Source: WHSW01 sp963769945 (lineage in GTDB: Bacteria > Actinomycetota > Thermoleophilia > Solirubrobacterales > 70-9). From it: DNA of 64,000 nt. A model generated the notes under the pieces. It saw nothing but the letters and a program-made list of their open reading frames with translations, had not been told where the DNA came from and did no database searches. Below, piece by piece: positions 26,118 to 34,976 of the stretch; positions within the stretch are counted from its first letter, which is position 1; every line of letters begins with the position of its first letter. Location of the stretch: contig CAVYOA010000014.1 in the NCBI GenBank assembly GCA_963769945.1, positions 372,001 to 436,000 of the forward strand, given 5' to 3'. The translations under genes were made by a program, and so were the position numbers.

Positions 26118-26162
26118 CGGTCACCAGCACCACCGGGCGGGGCCGTCCAACCTCGCTCGGTG

Positions 26163-26177
26163 GCGCTGGGCCAGCGC
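26163..26177. terminator. Short hairpin between convergent genes
   Basis: GCGCTG / CAGCGC around GGC in the 65-base gap between genes ending at 26117 and 26183. No T-tract; bidirectional termination is a guess. Confidence 0.3.
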
Positions 26178-26182
26178 TCTCT

Positions 26183-27028
26183 TCAGTCCAGACGGCGCAT
26201 CTCGACCCCGGCGCTGAGCTCTGCCAGCGACGGGCCGCGATAGACGCCGCGGATCGGTGGCACGTCCTGATAGTCGCGGCCGTGGCCGATCTTGACGTAA
26301 GCCTCGCCGGCACGCCCGCGGTTGGTGGGATCGAAGCCGATCCAGCGCCCCTCGCCGTTGTCGCCGGGAATCAGCGCCTCGAGCCAGGCATGCGTCTGTA
26401 GCTCGACCGACTGGTCGGCCCCCTGCGGCGCCACGAACAGATAGCCCGAAACGTAGCGCGCACCGACACCGAGGCTGCGCAGCGTCATCGCCCCGAGATG
26501 GGCGAAGTCCTGACAGACACCGGCGCCGCCTTCGAGTAAGTCGGCGACGGTGGTGCCGACGAAAGTTGCGCCGGAGCGGTACTCGAGCCGGTTCGGGATC
26601 TCCTCGGTTAACACCAGCGCCGCCTCGTAGGGCGTCGCCAGCCGCACCGCCTCGACGAGCGCCGCCACCGTCCCGTTGGCTGGCGGCTGCTCGGTTTGAA
26701 ACAGGAACTCTCCCGCCTCAGCGCGATACGCGGGCGTGGCGATTTGCTCCCAGGTGCCCGCGGGCGCGGCCTCCTGCTCGCTCGTCGACACCCGCATCCG
26801 CGCCTCGACGATGATTCGCTCGTGCGGCTCGGTGACGCCAAACTCGATCACCTCGGCGCCGAAGTAATCGCGGTACTGGTGCAGCCTGGTCTCGGGGTCG
26901 ACGCGCAGGGTGAAGTCGTCGACCGTCTGGTGTGGCGTCGTCGCCGGGCGCACACGCAAGACGTTGAGGTTGTCGCGTACCGGTCGGGTGTAGGCGTACT
27001 TGCTCGAGTAGATGATCTGGAACTTCAT
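26183..27028 (-). CDS. Transglutaminase-like cysteine protease domain protein
   Basis: 281 residues. The N-terminal bacterial transglutaminase-associated domain (KFQIIYSSKYAYTRPVRDN ... LRVRP) is followed by the papain-like core with Cys in GGAGVCQDFAHLGAMTLRSLG (near residue 171), His in LQTHAWLEALIPG (near 215) and Asp in GFDPTN. No signal peptide, so probably cytoplasmic. ATG 27028 overlaps the alpha-E gene stop as ATGA. Together with the two upstream genes it makes the widespread ATP-grasp / alpha-E / transglutaminase operon, thought to make and modify a peptide, whose product is not established. Confidence 0.88.
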   Translation of the reverse strand: MKFQIIYSSKYAYTRPVRDNLNVLRVRPATTPHQTVDDFTLRVDPETRLHQYRDYFGAEVIEFGVTEPHERIIVEARMRVSTSEQEAAPAGTWEQIATPAYRAEAGEFLFQTEQPPANGTVAALVEAVRLATPYEAALVLTEEIPNRLEYRSGATFVGTTVADLLEGGAGVCQDFAHLGAMTLRSLGVGARYVSGYLFVAPQGADQSVELQTHAWLEALIPGDNGEGRWIGFDPTNRGRAGEAYVKIGHGRDYQDVPPIRGVYRGPSLAELSAGVEMRRLD

Positions 27029-27987
27029 CCGGTCACCACGTGCTGCTGGGCTGCCGCGCCACCGAAATAGCGCTTCTCGATCTCGACGTCGGCCTCGGCC
27101 AGCTCACCCTCGACGTGCTCGAGCAGCTCGCTCAACCGCTCACCCGGCTCGATTCCGCCCCCCGAGCCATGGTGAAACTCGAGCTCGGCGCGCAGCCGTG
27201 CCAGGCGCAAGAGCGGCGCCGCTGTGCGATAGGCAGGGTCGGCGTCGCAGAGCCTCGCGTGCAGCAGCTCGAGCGCGGCCGCGACCGAGTGCGGATAGCT
27301 CGGCTCGAAAAGCAAGAAGCGCGCGACTGGATACGCATCCGCCGGAACCGGCACCGAGCGCCGAAACGCCTCCAGCCCCCCGATCGCCTGCAGCAGCGCC
27401 GCCGCCGGGCCGCCCTCGGCCGGCGGCTCATCGAGCGACGGCACGATCGAGACCCGCAGCATGCGCAACATCATGCTCGCGCCCTCGGCATGGCGACCGG
27501 CGTAGAGGAAGGCATAGGCCTGATCGCGCAGCATCGTCTCATCGGCGAGCCCCCACCACAGCGCGCAGTGTTGGCGCACGAACGAGTAAACCGAGTAGGG
27601 CCCGGTGCGAAGCGCGGCGCCGAGGTCGCTGGTGTCGAGCTCAAGATAGAGCGTGTTCAGCGCCTGCCACATCTCGCGCGAAACGACGTCGCGCACCCGC
27701 TTGGTGCCCTCGCGTGCGCGCTCGACGCAGGCCGTGACCGACGCGGCGCTGTCGCCATCCAGCGTCAGCGTCCGAACCGCCTCGGCTGCGTCGAGTGGGC
27801 GGTCGATGTCGCTGGAATTGGCGCCGAGCGCGGCCATCACCGCTTCCCACGGCAGGTTGGCGCTGTCGGCGCCACCCGGGGACTGCAGGCTCGCCCGAAA
27901 CATGCCGTCGAGCATGCGCGCAGTGTCATCGGCGCGCGCGACGTAGCGCCCGATCCAAAACAGCTCGTGGGCGATCCGCGCTAACAC
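27025..27987 (-). CDS. Alpha-E domain-containing protein
   Basis: 320 residues. All-helical alpha-E (formerly DUF403) protein: MLARIAHELFWIGRYVARADDTARML is the typical start, followed by LWWGLADETMLRDQAYAFLYAGRHAEGASM and helices throughout. GTG 27987 overlaps the ATP-grasp stop by seven bases and its own stop overlaps the transglutaminase ATG. Its biochemical role is unknown; it always travels with circularly permuted ATP-grasp proteins. Confidence 0.88.
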   Translation of the reverse strand: MLARIAHELFWIGRYVARADDTARMLDGMFRASLQSPGGADSANLPWEAVMAALGANSSDIDRPLDAAEAVRTLTLDGDSAASVTACVERAREGTKRVRDVVSREMWQALNTLYLELDTSDLGAALRTGPYSVYSFVRQHCALWWGLADETMLRDQAYAFLYAGRHAEGASMMLRMLRVSIVPSLDEPPAEGGPAAALLQAIGGLEAFRRSVPVPADAYPVARFLLFEPSYPHSVAAALELLHARLCDADPAYRTAAPLLRLARLRAELEFHHGSGGGIEPGERLSELLEHVEGELAEADVEIEKRYFGGAAAQQHVVTG

Positions 27988-29656
27988 TGCGACGGCCCCG
28001 CTCTGGCTCCGGTCTCGCGGCGGATCGCAGCCTGCTGTTGCTGCTGCTCTTGTCCGGTCCAGCTTGGGTTCGGTAGGTCGGGCATCAGCGGAAACGGCTT
28101 CCCCGCGCCTGGCGTCGGCCGCGTCATCTCGGGGCCGGCGTCATCGGCGAGCACCCAGGTGTCCTTGGAGCCGCCGCCGCGCGACGAGTTGACGATCATC
28201 TCACCCTCCTGCAGGGCGACGCGTGTGAGGCCGCCGGGGACGATCCGAAGCTCGGCGCCGTGGACCGCGAAGGGACGCAGGTCGACGTGGCGCGCGGCGA
28301 GACTGCCCGAGGACGTCACCGTCGGCGTGGTTGAGAGGCGGACCATCTCCTGAGCGATCCAGCGCTCGGGCTCGGCGATCATCAACTCGCGCTGGCGCGC
28401 CGTTTCCTCGTCGCTGGCGCGGGGACCGATGAAAACGCCCTTGCCACCGGACTCACCGGTCGGCTTGACGACCAGCGTGTCGAGGCGGCCGAGCGCGTAA
28501 TCGAGTTGCTGCGGATCTCGCAGCAGGTAGGTCGGGACGTTCTCGAGGATCGGCTCTTCATTGAGGTAGTAATGGATCATCTGCGGTACGAATGCATAGA
28601 CCGCCTTGTCGTCGGCAACGCCCGTGCCGACCGCGTTGGCGAGCGCGACCGTGCCCGCGCGATAGGCACGGATCAGACCGGGGACGCCAAGCAACGAGTC
28701 GGGGCGAAACTCAAGCGGGTCGATGAAGTCGTCGTCGAGGCGCCGATAGATCGCGTCGACGCGCGCGAGGCCCTCGGTCGTTCGCATGTAGCAGATGTCG
28801 TCGCGAACGACGAGGTCTCCCGCCTCGACAAGCTCAACGCCCATCTGGCGGGCGAGGAAAGAGTGCTCGAAGTAGGCGCTGTTGGCCGGGCCTGGCGTCC
28901 ACACCACGACCGTAGGCTCGCGCCCCGGCGCCGGGGCGATGTCGCGCAGCGCGCTCAGCAGCAGCTGGGGGTAATGATCAATCGGGCGAACGCGATAGCC
29001 GGCAAAGAGCTCGGGGCTAGCCGCGTCATCGCAAGGCGGTTCTCGAGCACGTAGGAGATGCCCGAAGGCGTGCGGCAGTTGTCCTCGAGCACGCGCCAGG
29101 TGCCGTCGGCGTCGCGAACGAGGTCGCAGCCCGAGACATGGCAGTAGATGCCACCGGGCGGGCGGATGCCATGTACAGCGCGGCGAAACTGCGGCGAGCC
29201 CAGCACCAGCTCCCATGGAACGATGCCCTCGCGGACGATCTCGCGGCCGTGGTAGACGTCGTCGATGAACGAGTTCAGTGCGCGCAGGCGCTGAGCGAGG
29301 CCGCGCTTGATCACCGTCCACTCCGCCGCGGGGATGATCCGCGGCACGAGGTCGAGCGGGAAGGGACGATCCTGAACGCTGGCGCCATCGGGATCAGTGA
29401 TCGCGAAAGTGATGCCTTGCTGCTTGAAGATCTCGTCACGGCGACGGCCGAGGTCGATCAGAGTCGATCGGCCGATCGCGTCGAGCGACCGCACCAAGGT
29501 CGCCGCGTGCTCGCGGGGCACCCCGGCCGAGGCAAACAGCTCGTCGGCAAAGCCCTCGGCAAGCTCATAGTCGCTCGATTCGCCGACCAGCCGCGAGGAC
29601 GTGGTCGGGGGTGGGGAAGGGGCTTGTTTGGAGTCGTGTGCCAGGGTCTCTCGCAT
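27981..29656 (-). pseudogene. Circularly permuted type 2 ATP-grasp protein, one frameshift
   Basis: ATG 29656 begins MRETLAHDSKQ; the first part (AEWTVIKRGLAQRLRALNSF, YHGREIVREGIVPWELV, WRVLEDNCRTPSGISYVLEN) belongs to the N-terminal half of the family. At about 29015, in a run of four G, the frame changes and the protein continues as PELFAGYRVRPIDHYPQLLL, then YFEHSFLARQMGVELVEAGD, VVKPTGESGGKGVFIGP and a proline- and glutamine-rich tail with five consecutive Gln. Corrected length about 558. No other disruption is visible, so a sequencing indel is likely. First gene of the three-gene operon; likely an amide-bond-forming ligase. Confidence 0.82.
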
Positions 29657-29953
29657 TGTCGCGCCCGAGCGTAGATCGGGTCTGCCGGGCTGCAAGTGCC
29701 GCCGGTCGAAATGGACCCGCAGCCGACTCGACATGTGGACAACGTGCACCGTGCGGGCGGTCACCACCCGCGCGCTCGGAGGCAGCGTCCCTCATCGAGC
29801 CGTCTCGACCGATCGAACGACTGAGCGGGGGATCGATCGGATGAATTTGCGGATATGGAGGCCTTTTTCGGCTTCGTCCGTCAGTAGACGGGTACAGCGT
29901 TGACACCCCCCTGGAGGAGAGGGGGAAACGAAACCAGGTGAGGAGGTCTCGCT

Positions 29954-30544
29954 ATGGCACAGACCAAAGCCAAGAGCTCAGGTTCATCCAGGGGGTCGAG
30001 CGGAGCCAAGAAGAGCTCCGGCAAGCAGTCTTCCAACGGCGCGTCGGCGAGCGCGTCGAAGAGCCGGACTCAGAAGTCCCCGGCGAAGAGCCGGACTCAG
30101 AAGTCCTCGGCGAAGAGCCGCACGCAGAAGACTGGCTCCCAGGCGCGTTCCCGCAAGTCGACGCAGAGCGGAGGATCTTCCGCGCAAGCTCGCAACCGCA
30201 GCTCGAGCAGCCAGAGCAAGTCGACGGCAGCAACGATTGCTTCAAAGGCCAAGGGACCGGCCCTTGCCGGCGGGGCGGCCTTAGTCGGGCTTGCAGGCGG
30301 CGTAGCGCTGTCGAAGGGTAAGAAGCGCAAGGGCATCCTCAGCCGGGTGCCGACTCCGAAGCTGAAGGCACCCAATGTGAAGTTGCCGAAGCTGGACGCG
30401 TCGAAGATCGACGTGCCGCAGCCGGGCGAAGCATTGAAGGCACTTGGAAGCGCCGCAGGCGTGGTCGCACAGCGAAGCCAGCAACTCGGCGACGTCGCGT
30501 CCGAGGTGCAGAAGGCCAGCAACGCCCTGGGCAAGGGCAAGTAG
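29954..30544 (+). CDS. Ser/Lys-rich histone-H1-like low-complexity protein with hydrophobic segment
   Basis: 196 residues. Residues 1-95 are almost only Ser, Lys, Ala, Gly, Arg, Thr, Gln, with three near-copies of SRTQKS-(P/S)AK. Then GPALAGGAALVGLAGGVALS (about 98-117) is a small-residue hydrophobic segment, followed by a basic stretch and PKLKAPNVKLPKLD, and a helical C-terminus (GVVAQRSQQLGDVASEVQKAS). A strong GAGGAGGT site precedes ATG. It heads a cassette with the next two genes. The N-terminal part resembles the DNA-binding tail of H1-like proteins in composition only; function unknown. Confidence 0.6.
   Translation: MAQTKAKSSGSSRGSSGAKKSSGKQSSNGASASASKSRTQKSPAKSRTQKSSAKSRTQKTGSQARSRKSTQSGGSSAQARNRSSSSQSKSTAATIASKAKGPALAGGAALVGLAGGVALSKGKKRKGILSRVPTPKLKAPNVKLPKLDASKIDVPQPGEALKALGSAAGVVAQRSQQLGDVASEVQKASNALGKGK
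30059..30130 (+). repeat. 27-bp tandem repeat, 2.7 copies, within the Ser/Lys-rich gene
   Basis: Units at 30059-30085 and 30086-30112 differ at one base; a third, partial unit runs 30113-30130 with one more change. They encode KSRTQKSPA / KSRTQKSSA / KSRTQK. Confidence 0.85.
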
Positions 30545-30555
30545 GGCTGGCTGCC

Positions 30556-30723
30556 ATGAGCGTCAAAGACAAGGCTCACGGCGTGATCGGCGGGCTGACC
30601 GCCGACCGGCTCAGTGGTGAGCGGCCAGGGCCCGTGCGGGCGGCAGCAGGAGCGGCGATGGCTGGCGGCTTGACCGGCGTCGTCGTCTACCGGTTGCTCC
30701 GAAAGGGCGGCGACGAGGATTGA
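30556..30723 (+). CDS. Small Ala/Gly-rich membrane-type protein (55 aa)
   Basis: MSVKDKAHGVIGGLTADRLS, then GPVRAAAGAAMAGGLTGVVV (a small-residue hydrophobic helix) and YRLLRKGGDED. It begins 11 bases after the preceding stop and lies 53 bases before the SRPBCC gene, on the same strand. Coding character is supported by third-position G/C bias and by the hydrophobic pattern it shares with both neighbours. No family recognised. Confidence 0.55.
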   Translation: MSVKDKAHGVIGGLTADRLSGERPGPVRAAAGAAMAGGLTGVVVYRLLRKGGDED

Positions 30724-30776
30724 GGGCGCCGCGTTTCAGCGACGCGCCAAACACGGGGGATTAGAGGGAGATCGAG

Positions 30777-31685
30777 ATGCCAGAGATCGAAAAGGTGGCC
30801 AAAGGCGCCAAGCAGGCGGCCAAGCGGGTGACCAGCGGCGACAACCCGTTAAGCAATCCGGCCGGAATCGCCGTGGCGGGGGCAGCGCTTGCCGCGATTC
30901 CGTTTGCCGTCGAGAAGCTCGCGAGCGCCGTTGGGCCGAAAGCCTCGGACAAGGTCGGCGATCTGGCTGAACAGGCAAAGGACAAGGCGAAGTCGACGCT
31001 CACCGACACCGCCAAGGACGCAATGCCCGACTCCGCCGGCCCGCTGAAGCGGCTCTTCGGCGGGGGCGATGATGATGACTCCTCTGAGAACGGCGGGCAG
31101 GCCGCGCCGGGTTTTGGCAGCGGGCGACGGATGCCGATTCAGCAAGCGATCGACGTCGCCGTCCCGGTCAAGGAGGCCTTCAACCACTGGACCGAGTACG
31201 AGGATTGGCCCAAGTTCATGCACCGGATCGAAAGCGCCGATGAGGTCGACGACACGACCGTCTCCTTCCAAGCCAAGATCTGGGGTATCAGCAAGCGCTT
31301 CGAGGCCGAGATCGTCGAGCAGCGGCCCGACGAACGGATCGAGTGGAACGTCACCGAGGGTTACGCCCACACCGGCGTGGTCAGCTTTCACCCTCTGTCG
31401 AAGACGCTGACCCGGATTGACGTCTCGCTCGACATCCAGCCCTCGAACCTGATCGACAAGGCCAGTCGCGGCATGCGCTTCGCTAAGCGCGCCGTGCGCG
31501 GCGACCTGCATCGGTTCAAGGCCTACGTCGAGCTCGACGGCGAGGAGAAGACCGGCTCGCGAAAGACGATCGAGGACGGCAAGGTCAAACGCGCCAAGCC
31601 GCGCTCGTCGAGCAAGTCGACGCGTAGCCGCAACGGCTCCGACCCGGCGAACGGCTCCAGGTCGCGCAGCCGCTCCAGCAGCTGA
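30777..31685 (+). CDS. SRPBCC (polyketide cyclase/dehydrase-like) protein with hydrophobic N-terminus and Ser/Arg-rich tail
   Basis: 302 residues. Residues 1-60 hold an Ala-rich hydrophobic segment (PAGIAVAGAALAAIPFAVEKLA), then an amphipathic helix and an acidic linker with DDDDSSENG. The SRPBCC domain covers about 115-245: IDVAVPVKEAFNHWTEYEDWPKFMHRIESADEVDD, ERIEWNVTEGYAHTGVVSFHP, TRIDVSLDIQPS. The last 45 residues are Lys/Arg/Ser-rich (SRSRSRSSS at the end). GGGAGA lies seven bases before ATG. Similar SRPBCC proteins occur with stress and gas-vesicle genes in Actinobacteria, but no gas vesicle gene is present. Ligand unknown. Confidence 0.72.
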   Translation: MPEIEKVAKGAKQAAKRVTSGDNPLSNPAGIAVAGAALAAIPFAVEKLASAVGPKASDKVGDLAEQAKDKAKSTLTDTAKDAMPDSAGPLKRLFGGGDDDDSSENGGQAAPGFGSGRRMPIQQAIDVAVPVKEAFNHWTEYEDWPKFMHRIESADEVDDTTVSFQAKIWGISKRFEAEIVEQRPDERIEWNVTEGYAHTGVVSFHPLSKTLTRIDVSLDIQPSNLIDKASRGMRFAKRAVRGDLHRFKAYVELDGEEKTGSRKTIEDGKVKRAKPRSSSKSTRSRNGSDPANGSRSRSRSSS

Positions 31686-31797
31686 CGCCGGCGACGCGAA
31701 TCCCATAGTCCGGTTCGACGATCGCTCGCAAGGCGCGCCCGAGTCGGCACCTCGACATCCGGTCAGTCCGCACGGCCAGGCCATAATCGGATTCACC

Positions 31798-31870
31798 GGG
31801 CCGGTAGCTCAGTTGGTAGAGCAGCGGACTCATAATCCGTAAGGCGGTGGTTCGAGCCCACCCCGGCCCA
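31798..31870 (+). tRNA. tRNA-Met (anticodon CAT)
   Basis: 73 nt. Acceptor GGGCCGG/CCGGCCC, D arm GCTC/GAGC, anticodon loop CTCATAA with CAT at 31831-31833, T loop TTCGAGC, discriminator A. The elongator form fits best; a lysidine-modified tRNA-Ile(CAT) cannot be excluded from sequence alone. Confidence 0.93.
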
Positions 31871-31951
31871 TCGCAGAAAACGGCTCGAGCGGACCGTCTC
31901 CGGCATATCTCCCGAGAGTTGCCGGTCTAGCGCCTGCTTGAACCGACTCCG

Positions 31952-33091
31952 TCAGCGCCCAAACCAGCGCGCGCGCCGCGCAGCGCCGAACTCGGCCTTC
32001 TCGGCCGCGTACTCCCGAGAGGGATCGTGCCGCTGGGCGGACGGGGCCTCTCCCCGGAGGAAGTTCACGTCCACCTTGCTGACGAGCCCGTCACCGAACT
32101 CGGCGTAGCAGACGCCCGATGCCTCGTACGGCGCCGGCGGTTCGCCACCGGAGATCTCCGCGGCAATGTCGTCCGCGATGACCAGAGCCGCCGACTCGGC
32201 GAAGATCCCCGCCTTGGGGACCGTGCGCGAGCCTGAGGAAACGTCACCCGCTGCGTACACGCGCGGGAACTGGGTCCTCAGGTTCGCCTGGTCGATCGAC
32301 ACCCAGCCCTCCGGCGCCAGGCCCGAAGCCGCAAGCGGGTCGGGCGCCCGATGCACGGGGATCCCGACGAACAGGTCGTATGGCAGCGTTTCGCCACTCG
32401 CCAGGTGGGCCACACGAGTGGCCGGGTCGATGCTGGTGACGAGGTGTTGAGGCAGCTCTTCGATCCCTCGCGACGCGAGTCCTGCGCGGAACATCTGCGA
32501 GACCTCGCCGGTGACCGGAACCGGGCGTTGCATCGGGTACGTGGTCGCCATCTGCACCGCGTCGCGAATTCCCTGTCGAGTGAAGTGCTCGTGCAGGAGG
32601 AACGAGCCCTCGAACGGCGCCGGTGGGCACTTGAACGGCTGACCGAGAACCGAGACGAGGACGCGCCCACCGCCGAAGTCGGCCAGCGCGTCGCGCAGGC
32701 GCTCCGCCCCGGCAAGCGTGTAGTACTCGTGGCCGCCCTCTTCGAGGCCCGGGGTGGCCGCCATGTCGTAGTCGGCCCCCATCGCTATGACCAGGAAGTC
32801 GGCGTCATAGGTGCCGGCGTCGGTCACGACCCGCCGCGCGACCGGATCGATGCCGGTCACGGTCTCCTGCCGGAACTGGACCCCGTCCTTCGCGATCTCG
32901 CCGTAGGGCAACCGCACAGCATCGGACGACTCGCGGCCGAGCATCACCTCGAGCTTGGAGAAGCCGAAGTAGAACGAGTCGTTGCGGTCGAGCAGCGTGA
33001 CGTCGACCACGTCGGCGAGCGTCTCGGACAGCCGCGTCGCCAGCTCGAGCCCGGCGAAGCCGGCGCCGAGGATCAGAACGTGCTGCCTCAT
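31952..33091 (-). CDS. FAD-dependent pyridine nucleotide-disulfide oxidoreductase (SQR/NDH-2-like)
   Basis: 379 residues from ATG 33091. FAD-binding Rossmann start HVLILGAGFAGLELATRL, second nucleotide motif region LVIAMGADYDMA, and the flavin-binding VYAAGDVSSGSRTVPKAGIFAE near residue 285. GQPFKCPPAPFEGSFLLHEHF around 170 is a signature of the sulfide:quinone reductase-like branch. Only the one Cys of the SQR redox pair is obvious, so quinone reductase on another donor is possible. Peripheral membrane location is likely. It converges on the tRNA-Met gene. Confidence 0.82.
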   Translation of the reverse strand: MRQHVLILGAGFAGLELATRLSETLADVVDVTLLDRNDSFYFGFSKLEVMLGRESSDAVRLPYGEIAKDGVQFRQETVTGIDPVARRVVTDAGTYDADFLVIAMGADYDMAATPGLEEGGHEYYTLAGAERLRDALADFGGGRVLVSVLGQPFKCPPAPFEGSFLLHEHFTRQGIRDAVQMATTYPMQRPVPVTGEVSQMFRAGLASRGIEELPQHLVTSIDPATRVAHLASGETLPYDLFVGIPVHRAPDPLAASGLAPEGWVSIDQANLRTQFPRVYAAGDVSSGSRTVPKAGIFAESAALVIADDIAAEISGGEPPAPYEASGVCYAEFGDGLVSKVDVNFLRGEAPSAQRHDPSREYAAEKAEFGAARRARWFGR

Positions 33092-33276
33092 GGCGCGAGC
33101 GCTCTCGCCATCAAGCCGTCTTGCTGGGGACGCCCTTTTCGACATCGCCGACATTCTCTCTCGAACGAAATCACACGGAACTGGTGAGTGAAATCTCAGT
33201 CGTTGTGCATCCGGCGCCTCGAACGGTGGGATCCCGACATTTCAACGCCGGGGGCACCAAATCGCTCCAATCGCGG

Positions 33277-34812
33277 TCAACTGACCGCTCGGTGGGAGCG
33301 AACGGCCGCCGCAGTAGGCGCTCCGAACCAGGTGGTTAGGGCATCAGCAAGCCCTACCTGGGTTCGTTCGCCGACCCAGGCCACATATCCGTCGGGCCGA
33401 ATCAACACGGCGGCGGGCGCAGTAACCGCCCCGAGTGCCGGAAGCTCCCATGCACCAACGTATTTGGCGTCGATCAACTGAACCCGATCTGCCCATGCCG
33501 TGATCTCGAAGGCGCCGGGCTCACCAAGGTTGAGCAGTGCCGGCCGGGCATCGTGCAACAGGGCGAAGACCCGCAGCGGGCCGTTGGCGCTGACCAGGTC
33601 GAGATCGGGCATGCGGCGTCCGAGCAGCGGGTGCCCCTCGCCCAGGTCGTAGTGAATGCCCAGGCCCGCCATCATCGCCGCGAATCGTGTCCGCGGTTCG
33701 TCCGCCCCGAGGAGCTCGGCAATGGTGTCGCGCAAGGCCTCCGTGCGCGCGTCTGAGCGGCGCAGCGCGACGTGCGCCATCGTCGTGCGCAGCACCCAGG
33801 CCGCGACCGGGTGGCGCTCGTCCTGGTAGGTATCCAGAAGGCTTTCTGGAGAGGTCCGGTTGACCACCTGGGCCAGCTTCCATCCCAGATTTACCGCATC
33901 CTGGACCCCGATCTGGAGGCCCTGCCCGCCGTCCGGCGCATGCACGTGTGCGGCGTCGCCGGCAAGCAGCACGCGTCGGTCGCGGTAAGCCGCCGCCTGG
34001 CGGGTCATATCCGTGAACCTGGAGACCCAGGTCGGACTGTGGACTCCGTAATCGGTCCCGTAGACGGTGATCAGCGCCTCGCTGAGATCGCGCAGGGTGG
34101 GTTCGGTCGTGGGTCCGAGGTGCTCTTCGGTCAGCATGACCCGCACCGGCCCGCTATCCGCGTACACGATCTCGCCGTCGCGGATCTCGTATTCCACCCT
34201 GCCGAGGCCATGGATGCCGAGGGCGTCGTGGCGGACGCCCCATTGCGGCACTTCGGCCAGCTCGACCTCGGCGATCAGGGCGCTCGTTGTCGGATCCGAT
34301 CCCGGGAACTCGATGCCGGCTGCTTTACGGACCAGACTGCGTCCTCCGTCGCACCCGACGAGGTATTGCGCTCGCAACGACTGGCCGTCGGACAGCTCGA
34401 CGCCGACGGCGGTTTCGTCCTGCGCGAACCCCGTCACCTTACGTCCGCGATAGATCGGCACCTCGAGCTCGCCGATCCACCCCGCGAGGATGCGCTCGAT
34501 GTGGTTCTGCCAGAGCCCGAGCGAGTAGGGATGCCGGGTGGGAAAGGCGCTGATGTCCAACGGGACTCCGGCGAATTGCCCGACCTGGGCGACCTGTCCC
34601 TCCGAGAGGAACCGGTCGGCGATTCCGCGCTGATCGAGGATCTCGATCGTGCGTGAGTGCAGGCCACCGGCGCGCGAACCGGCAAGGTCCTGGCTGGCGC
34701 GCTGCTCGACAATGGCAACGTCGACGCCCGCCAACGCCAACTCGCCCGCCAGCATCAGCCCCGTGGGACCTCCTCCGGCGATCACCACCGCATGTTCGGT
34801 CATCCCAGGCAT
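33277..34812 (-). CDS. FAD-dependent aromatic monooxygenase (PheA/TfdB family)
   Basis: 511 residues. GGGPTGLMLAGELALAGVDV at the N-terminus, the family DG motif CDGGRSLVRKAAG near residue 160 and the GD motif LLAGDAAHVHAPDGGQGLQIG near 290 place it among NAD(P)H-dependent hydroxylases of phenols and polyketides. A C-terminal thioredoxin-like domain (RPDGYVAWVGERTQ) without Cys is also typical. The ATG at 34812 has GGAAGGAG upstream. It is divergent from a methyltransferase gene, with a 164-base gap. The substrate is not known; xenobiotic or antibiotic inactivation are possible. Confidence 0.87.
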   Translation of the reverse strand: MPGMTEHAVVIAGGGPTGLMLAGELALAGVDVAIVEQRASQDLAGSRAGGLHSRTIEILDQRGIADRFLSEGQVAQVGQFAGVPLDISAFPTRHPYSLGLWQNHIERILAGWIGELEVPIYRGRKVTGFAQDETAVGVELSDGQSLRAQYLVGCDGGRSLVRKAAGIEFPGSDPTTSALIAEVELAEVPQWGVRHDALGIHGLGRVEYEIRDGEIVYADSGPVRVMLTEEHLGPTTEPTLRDLSEALITVYGTDYGVHSPTWVSRFTDMTRQAAAYRDRRVLLAGDAAHVHAPDGGQGLQIGVQDAVNLGWKLAQVVNRTSPESLLDTYQDERHPVAAWVLRTTMAHVALRRSDARTEALRDTIAELLGADEPRTRFAAMMAGLGIHYDLGEGHPLLGRRMPDLDLVSANGPLRVFALLHDARPALLNLGEPGAFEITAWADRVQLIDAKYVGAWELPALGAVTAPAAVLIRPDGYVAWVGERTQVGLADALTTWFGAPTAAAVRSHRAVS

Positions 34813-34976
34813 TTGGCTCCTTCCATTCCGTTGGTTCTGGCGCTTCGGCCGGCGATTATGGGGCACGACCCGGGGCTTCATGAAGGCCTTCGGCGCGCTA
34901 TAAATTGGGTGTGGAGAGGAGCGAGGAGGCTCCCAAGCCGTTCGCCCTGGCATAAGTACCGATTGAGAGATCAGAG

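Noticed and set aside
30059..30130. Tandem repeat as a regulatory iteron
   Set aside because: It lies in frame inside a coding region and encodes a peptide repeat.
29954..31685. Gas vesicle locus
   Set aside because: No GvpA/J/F/L/N-type protein is present; only the SRPBCC protein resembles genes near such clusters.
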